Under the pieces are notes generated by a model. The model was given only the letters and a program-made list of their open reading frames with translations. It ran no database searches and was not told the origin of the DNA. This document shows, piece after piece, positions 59,898 to 64,000 of a DNA stretch of 64,000 nt. Positions within the stretch are counted from its first letter, which is position 1. Every line of letters begins with the position of its first letter. The stretch is from Paenibacillus glycanilyticus. GTDB taxonomy: Bacteria; Bacillota; Bacilli; Paenibacillales; Paenibacillaceae. The position numbers and the translations under genes are program-made. The stretch covers positions 246,214 through 310,213 of the forward strand of contig NZ_JAMBNP010000007.1 in assembly GCF_023715145.1 (NCBI RefSeq), in the 5' to 3' direction.

Positions 59898-60746
59898 TTA
59901 ATTCGTGAATCGTTTGCGGAATTTGAGCGGCGGCATGCCGGTCTGTGCGGCAAAAAGCCTTGAAAAATGCGGCGTCTGCCTGAATCCGGTCTCCTCCGCC
60001 ACCCTTGCGATTGGCCAGTCCGTTTTAATCAGTAAAAGCTTGGCCTGGTCAAGCCGGTAATAAAGCAAATATTGCTGCGGCGTGCAGCCGAACACCTCGG
60101 TCATGCACCGGGTGATGTAATTCGTATGCAGCTGGAGCGCTTCGCTCAGCATCGTATTCGTAATGATGCTTCTATAGTTCATTTTCAAATAAGCGGCGGC
60201 ACGCTCCGCAACCGATACGCCGGCCTTCGCGGCATCCGAGCGCCAGCCTTCATCCAGCATCTGAAGCAAATGAAGAAAGCGTTGCTGCCGCTCCCAGAAA
60301 GCGCCATGCGATGAGCTTTGCGCCGCTTCATGCAGCTGGGAGAAGAGAAGCTTCGCTTCGTCCGGGAACGATAAATGCATTTTTTTCGGCAGGCGGATCG
60401 CATATGTATAATAGTCCCCGCGCAGCGAGCCTTGGCTTGCCTCGGTCTCCTCCCAAGCGCCAACCGTCTGGAAATGCACCCAATCGAACACGGTCTCCTC
60501 CTGGCAAGGCTTGTACGAGTAATGCCACCGGTCGGGCCTTAAGATAAGCACGTCTCCGGCATTCAGCGTCCAGCGTTTGCCTTCCTCGGCGATATAGAGC
60601 GAGCCCTGCTGGACGAACAGCAGATCAAATACCCCAAGATTCGTTCGGTTCGGATGCTCCTCCCCCGGTTGATAGGTTCTACGATTCGATTCTATGAAAA
60701 ATGGCAGCGGCGGCGACCGAAAGGTCAGCAGCAGTTCCTCCGACAC
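59898..60746 (-). CDS. AraC-family regulator with N-terminal cupin
   Basis: A 282-residue protein. The cupin (about 25-110) holds the L-N-A-G-D-V-L-I-L-R-P segment. The C-terminal two helix-turn-helix motifs (about 180-282) have N-Y-I-T-R-C-M-T-E-V-F and T-P-H-F-S-R-L-F. It resembles sugar-responsive regulators of Paenibacillus polysaccharide loci. GTG start with AAGGAGAGG upstream. No obvious target gene is adjacent. Confidence 0.88.
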   Translation of the reverse strand: MSEELLLTFRSPPLPFFIESNRRTYQPGEEHPNRTNLGVFDLLFVQQGSLYIAEEGKRWTLNAGDVLILRPDRWHYSYKPCQEETVFDWVHFQTVGAWEETEASQGSLRGDYYTYAIRLPKKMHLSFPDEAKLLFSQLHEAAQSSSHGAFWERQQRFLHLLQMLDEGWRSDAAKAGVSVAERAAAYLKMNYRSIITNTMLSEALQLHTNYITRCMTEVFGCTPQQYLLYYRLDQAKLLLIKTDWPIARVAEETGFRQTPHFSRLFAAQTGMPPLKFRKRFTN

Positions 60747-60865
60747 AATAAACCTCTCCTTGTTGTCTCAATAGATGTGTATGTATGCAAAAATTTCGCA
60801 AAAGCTATTGCCATGTTACCGAAATCATTGCGGTTTGTCTATAATCCAGGGCATATCCAATCTAT

Positions 60866-60904
60866 GAAAAAAAGCCCTACTCTTCCGGAAGAAGAACAGG
60901 GCTG
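60866..60904 (-). terminator. terminator of the flavodoxin/Fe-S unit
   Basis: On the minus strand AGCCCT and AGGGCT plus TCTTC/GAAGA pair, followed by TTTTTTT, about 8 bp after the stop at 60912. Confidence 0.75.
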
Positions 60905-60911
60905 TCTATCT

Positions 60912-61694
60912 TTACATCATAATAGCTTCGGTCGCCTCGTCACCCGGCCTCAGGCATTCCTCAAGGAATGGACAGCGGCGGCATTCTGCGGAGCCATGCG
61001 CTTTGCGCTGCTGACCGGCGGATGACGATGCTTCCGGCATGAGGCTTACGGCAAGCTTCATATAATCCATCGACCGCTCAAGCGTTTCCTCTGTCGGATA
61101 CAGGACCCGGCGGTTGCTGCTCAGGACAGGAAGCACCTCAATGCGTACCGGCAGCCTGCCAAATGCGCTTGAGCAAAAAACAGCCGTTAAATGTTGAAAC
61201 AAGGTGATCATGTCCTCGTCTTCGTCGACGATGTATTTCCGTACGATGTAATCGGAAGGCTCGCCTTCCTCGCTTCCCAGCACGACCTGAAAAATTTGCA
61301 TCAGCTCCGCCTGAAGCTCAGGCACAAACGCTTGATGCTGCTCAAACAAAATAATCGGATTAGACGAAGCTTCCTCCATTAATAATGGAGAAAGACCGTC
61401 AATAAGACGCTGCTTAATGGACCAGTAGTGCTCGGCGGATTCAAACTTGGCTACCTTGTTTGTCCACCAGCGCTCCAGCATATCCGGGATCGAGAACCTG
61501 GCCCTTTCTTCCTCCGGCGTCGTAAAAAATGCATTCACCACGTGGCTGACCGCGAGCTGGGCAAGCTGCATCCAATTGACGTCCGCCTTCGCTGACGGCG
61601 CGGCTCCCTGCCGTTTGGCGTACCGGTACGGACATCGCAGGAGCTCCTCCAGCATGTAATCTTCAATGACCATCGCTTTCGCTTCAGCGCTCAT
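60912..61694 (-). CDS. AddB/Cas4-like Fe-S protein of the PD-(D/E)XK type, nuclease motif degenerate
   Basis: A 260-residue protein. Four cysteines, C21 (L-L-R-C-P-Y-R-Y) and C238, C241, C247 (C-x2-C-x5-C), have the exact spacing of the Fe-S 'staple' of AddB, Cas4 and RecB-type nucleases. A His follows at A-V-S-H (about residue 54), as in their first nuclease motif. The catalytic D and E-x-K strand is not clear; R-I-E-V-L has lost the Lys. It may be an inactive DNA-binding relative. It sits 28 bp after flavodoxin in a Fur-controlled unit. ATG with AAGGAGG at 8 nt. Confidence 0.65.
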   Translation of the reverse strand: MSAEAKAMVIEDYMLEELLRCPYRYAKRQGAAPSAKADVNWMQLAQLAVSHVVNAFFTTPEEERARFSIPDMLERWWTNKVAKFESAEHYWSIKQRLIDGLSPLLMEEASSNPIILFEQHQAFVPELQAELMQIFQVVLGSEEGEPSDYIVRKYIVDEDEDMITLFQHLTAVFCSSAFGRLPVRIEVLPVLSSNRRVLYPTEETLERSMDYMKLAVSLMPEASSSAGQQRKAHGSAECRRCPFLEECLRPGDEATEAIMM

Positions 61695-61722
61695 GCCGGC
61701 CGCCTCCTTCCGGATCACAAAT

Positions 61723-62172
61723 CTAGCTTACCGCCGGTACAGCGCCCGCTACAAGCCGTCCGGCCGTTTTACATTGATTAACCTCATCCTTGGAAGGATC
61801 GAACTCGACCTTTATGCCGGGCGCTACCAGTTCCACGCCAAGCTCCTTCAGCTTTTCTTCAATGATATCAACCGATGCGCAGAAGATAGGGTAAGAGGTA
61901 TCCCCCGAACCAAACACAACTGCCTTGCGTCCGGTTAAGTCCAATGTGCTCAACGCTTCATAGAAGTCGATGAATTCGTCGGGCAGCTCACCATCTCCCC
62001 ATGTATACGCGCCAACCGCGATGCCGTCATATTGATCAAGCTCCGATGCTTCCGCATCATAAGCATCTCTTACTACGACTTCCGCGCCCGCTTCTCTTGC
62101 TCCGGCGGCGATGGCTTCGGCCATTTCCTCCGTGTTCCCCGTCAAGCTTGCGTATGCTACTATGACTTTCAT
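61723..62172 (-). CDS. flavodoxin
   Basis: A 149-residue FMN electron carrier. The phosphate loop A-S-L-T-G-N-T-E-E-M-A is at residues 8-18; the FMN-stacking regions are T-W-G-D-G-E-L-P-D near 57 and G-S-G-D-T-S-Y near 88. It is a short-chain flavodoxin of the YkuN/YkuP type, which replaces ferredoxin when iron is scarce. The Fur box upstream of this transcription unit agrees with that. TAGGAGG precedes the ATG. Confidence 0.95.
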   Translation of the reverse strand: MKVIVAYASLTGNTEEMAEAIAAGAREAGAEVVVRDAYDAEASELDQYDGIAVGAYTWGDGELPDEFIDFYEALSTLDLTGRKAVVFGSGDTSYPIFCASVDIIEEKLKELGVELVAPGIKVEFDPSKDEVNQCKTAGRLVAGAVPAVS

Positions 62173-62229
62173 GATTACCTCCTAAAATGAATATAAACCT
62201 AGATCGCCATGCTCGGGCGACTTGCGAAA

Positions 62230-62306
62230 AATTCATGCTTCGAAAGCATCTGCTTAAAGAATTGTGAAGCAATTCTTGCTTCGAAAGCATCTACTTAATG
62301 AATTGG
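62230..62306. repeat. 41-bp tandem repeats AATTC[AT]TGCTTCGAAAGCAT
   Basis: Two copies start at 62230 and 62271 (41 bp apart), each with GCTTCGAAAGC and TTAA[AT]GAATT. The core resembles the fadN-fadF spacer repeats, so it is a scattered family. It lies between the propeller gene and flavodoxin. Confidence 0.7.
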
Positions 62307-62309
62307 AAC

Positions 62310-63161
62310 CTAAATATCCAGAGTCTGAATGCCATGGAATAAGGTCGCCATGTACAGCCGGCCGTCCCGTAACTCGACATCCGTCACCGGGAAGCCAAGC
62401 TTTACCGACAGCAGGATAAAACGATCCTGCATCATGCTAAGTCTGAATAAGCCGTGATCGGTACACACGTACGTATCAATTCCGATGGAGACAACGGAGA
62501 AAATAAACTTGCCGCCAAAGCGGATGCGGTCGAAGCGTCCTCTTTTATCCCCAATCAGCAGCTCTCCCTTATCGCTTGCCCCAATCAGATGCCCGCGGTG
62601 GACCGACAGGCTGGTTACAGCCCGATTGAGCTCGAAATCCGTCCATTCGTCCATGAACCGGTCATAGAGTGAAATTCCGCTCTCGTGGCCTACCACCAGA
62701 TATTGCGGAAGGTTCATGAAGTCATATACCTTTTTGTCCGGGCAGGCGAACTTTTGCCACTCTCCGCGGATTTCCGACCATAGTCCATATTCTGTTGCCG
62801 CATATCCGGTACCGCCAAGCAGGCGATACTGGGAGCAGGGGACAGCAAGCCCCGTATCCACCCATTCATCATCCTCGTACATGAACAGCCCTTCACTCGT
62901 GCAGGCATGCAAAATGCCGCTATGAAGCTGAAGCCGGTTAACGCTTGCGGAAGGCGGCAGACCGACGGCCAGCTTATGCCACTCTCCAAGCTCATCGATC
63001 TCATACACGCCGTATCCGACGGAAGCCGCGATAATCGACTCCTGGCTCACCCGAACCGAGGAGAACGGGAACAGCATCCAATTCCACGGCTTTCCTTCGT
63101 GATTGATTTGATCTGCCGCGTTTTCCGGCTGACCGTTCTGGTTAAAGCGACTTTCCTTCAT
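62310..63161 (-). CDS. beta-propeller-like protein of unknown function
   Basis: A 283-residue soluble protein of about six repeated units of 40 residues. Each has a strand set ending in a G-L-[FW] or G-V-Y motif, such as Y-G-V-Y-E-I-D-E-L-G-E-W, E-G-L-F-M-Y-E-D-D-E-W, Y-G-L-W-S-E-I-R-G-E-W and H-G-L-F-R-L-S. This resembles two-component sensor or YncE-type propellers. No enzyme motif is seen. Its position in a Fur-controlled unit with flavodoxin suggests a role in iron starvation. The ribosome site is weak. Confidence 0.68.
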   Translation of the reverse strand: MKESRFNQNGQPENAADQINHEGKPWNWMLFPFSSVRVSQESIIAASVGYGVYEIDELGEWHKLAVGLPPSASVNRLQLHSGILHACTSEGLFMYEDDEWVDTGLAVPCSQYRLLGGTGYAATEYGLWSEIRGEWQKFACPDKKVYDFMNLPQYLVVGHESGISLYDRFMDEWTDFELNRAVTSLSVHRGHLIGASDKGELLIGDKRGRFDRIRFGGKFIFSVVSIGIDTYVCTDHGLFRLSMMQDRFILLSVKLGFPVTDVELRDGRLYMATLFHGIQTLDI

Positions 63162-63201
63162 AAACGCACATCAGCTCCAATGCTATGTAATGCCCGAAGG
63201 C

Positions 63202-63360
63202 TTACTTATTTTGGTCTTTCAGCTCATTCGGCGAGTGAACAAGGATAGACTCGGCCTGCAACGGGTTTGGTTCCTGTTCTTCTTGTTCCGTCTGATGGAC
63301 AGGGCTGCTTGGCAGCATGGACCGTTTCTTCTTCACAACCATTTCGTACAACAAACCCAA
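63202..63360 (-). CDS. 52-residue ORF, first gene of the Fur-controlled unit
   Basis: A short frame from TTG at 63360, 8 nt after GGGAGG, to TAA at 63202. It begins G-L-L-Y-E-M-V-V-K-K-K-R-S-M-L-P and has a Gln/Glu-rich middle (T-E-Q-E-E-Q-E-P). It contains no membrane helix. The good ribosome site and its place between the Fur-box promoter and the propeller gene make it plausible; the family is unknown. Confidence 0.5.
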   Translation of the reverse strand: MGLLYEMVVKKKRSMLPSSPVHQTEQEEQEPNPLQAESILVHSPNELKDQNK

Positions 63361-63517
63361 CGTTTGAACCTCCCTTTATATTCAGCCCGGGCCTCGCGCC
63401 CGGTGAGTATATGCTTTTTGGAGTACGTTCCTTATAGAAACGCTTCAGTCATCTAACATCTACCGCTCTTAATGCCGGATATTACAAAGGACCAGCTCTA
63501 ATTCTTTATATATTTAT

Positions 63518-63576
63518 TGATAATGATTATCAGTTTCGTTAAATATAATGATAACCATTCTCAATAGGACTGTCAA
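63518..63576 (-). promoter_or_regulatory. Fur-controlled promoter with two Fur boxes
   Basis: A -35 TTGACA (63576-63571), 17 bp and -10 TATCAT (63553-63548) point leftward. TGATAATGATTATCA (63518-63532) is a perfect 7-1-7 Fur box just downstream of the predicted start. TGATAACCATTCTCA (63549-63563) differs at two positions and overlaps the -10. Fur with iron should block transcription of the flavodoxin unit. Confidence 0.85.
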
Positions 63577-63786
63577 CTGTACCCAAGTCCTATTCATTCG
63601 TATCCTTTCCTAGTCTTAAATGGCATGGACGGCTGCAACGGAAGCGACACCTCAAGCAGCCATGCTTATAGCGTGACTGCTCTCTTGTTCGCAATAGTGG
63701 AGCACAATGTTACAATGTATGCCCGCTCCCGCCAAAATATCTGTCTTCCTGACAATTTTTACGGCAAACTCATCAGTACATTGCAT

Positions 63787-63975
63787 TTTATGCAGTCTAT
63801 TTCTCGCATTTGAACCAGTACCGTGTGCTACGTTGCTCTTTATGCAGTGTATTCCCCTGTAAAAGCTCCAAATGCGCCTATTTACATGATTTATACTGCA
63901 TAACGTACAACGTAAACGGCCCATACAGGCATTTCTGGCCAATTATGCTGTATAACGTACAACGTAGCTCCAAGT
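63787..63975. repeat. inverted-repeat cluster with TTATGCAGT / ACTGCATAA
   Basis: TTTATGCAGT occurs at 63787 and 63839 in one orientation. Reverse copies, ACTGCATAACGTACAACGTA and CTGTATAACGTACAACGTA, occur near 63895 and 63949. Opposed copies can form a long hairpin. A similar CAGTCTATTTC...CTCAAATG stretch lies near 51056, so this may be a family. Confidence 0.65.
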
Positions 63976-64000
63976 ATAGTTGGGGTTCGGGGTTCGGGGT

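Larger units (their letters stand above)
63361..64000. other. intergenic region with Fur-controlled promoter and inverted repeats
   Basis: No gene is seen. The left part is the leader of the flavodoxin unit, with a CCGGGC/GCCCGG stem at 63387-63403. The middle holds a promoter and two Fur boxes (63518-63576). The right holds repeated palindromic elements and a final TTCGGGG repeat. Confidence 0.55.

Noticed and set aside
1..64000. tRNA, rRNA, riboswitch or insertion sequence
   Set aside because: I saw no cloverleaf, T-box GGTGGTACCGCG-type motif, known riboswitch core or transposase frame. Short structured RNAs could still be missed by eye.

Overview
The window looks like a chromosome segment of a Paenibacillus-type, spore-forming Firmicute. 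The evidence is strong AGGAGG-type ribosome sites, frequent TTG/GTG starts, an exported protein with three SLH domains, three YheC/YheD-type spore ATP-grasp proteins, a collagen-like exosporium-type protein, a perfect Bacillus-type Fur box and sugar ABC operons without an ATPase. Most of it is a mid-GC core. The etf genes are very GC-rich, and 38.6-40.4 kb is an AT-rich island.

Layout. 0-6.6 kb: metallophosphoesterase (cut by the left edge), EamA transporter and DeoR regulator sharing an operator-like motif; a TagO/WecA-type transferase; a Dph6-like ATP pyrophosphatase; small membrane proteins; one broken and one intact AraC/GyrI regulator. 6.9-10 kb: secreted SLH-anchored amidase. 10.1-17.3 kb (minus): ROK regulator, asparaginase II family protein, sugar-binding lipoprotein, two permeases, CutC and ROK kinase, probably one catabolic locus. 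17.7-24.7 kb: PhyH dioxygenase with divergent AraC regulator, GMC dehydrogenase, a decayed ABC transporter relic, MATE exporter, old-yellow-enzyme homologue. 25-29 kb: three YheC/YheD proteins. 29-34.9 kb: AraC/GyrI regulator, AMP-forming ligase plus SDR pair, a graveyard of gene relics, GNAT, sulfurtransferase. 35-38.6 kb: secreted CYTH-like protein, membrane protein/HTH/DUF4386 operon, collagen-like protein. 38.6-40.4 kb: AT-rich pair of unknown membrane proteins. 40.4-43.5 kb: two-component system with a membrane molybdoenzyme that carries an internal twin-arginine motif.

44.8-58.9 kb is a near-complete beta-oxidation locus. On the minus strand it has fadF, fadB/fadN, fadA, fadE, lcfA and a thioesterase; etfB and etfA are divergent. 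Acyl-CoA ligase activates fatty acids, FadE/FadB/FadA run the cycle, EtfBA takes the electrons and FadF probably passes them to quinone. Its spacers hold a 125-bp tandem array between etfB and etfA, and related TTAAGG palindromes between fadB and fadA.

59-64 kb: an SRAP-family protein that has lost its catalytic cysteine, an AraC regulator, and a Fur-controlled minus-strand unit. That unit has a 52-codon ORF, a propeller-like protein, a flavodoxin and an AddB/Cas4-like Fe-S protein. The window ends in intergenic inverted repeats.

The most interesting signals are the etfB-etfA hairpin array and its relatives, the Fur-controlled flavodoxin unit, the catalytically dead SRAP, the exported CYTH-like protein and the AT-rich membrane-protein island.
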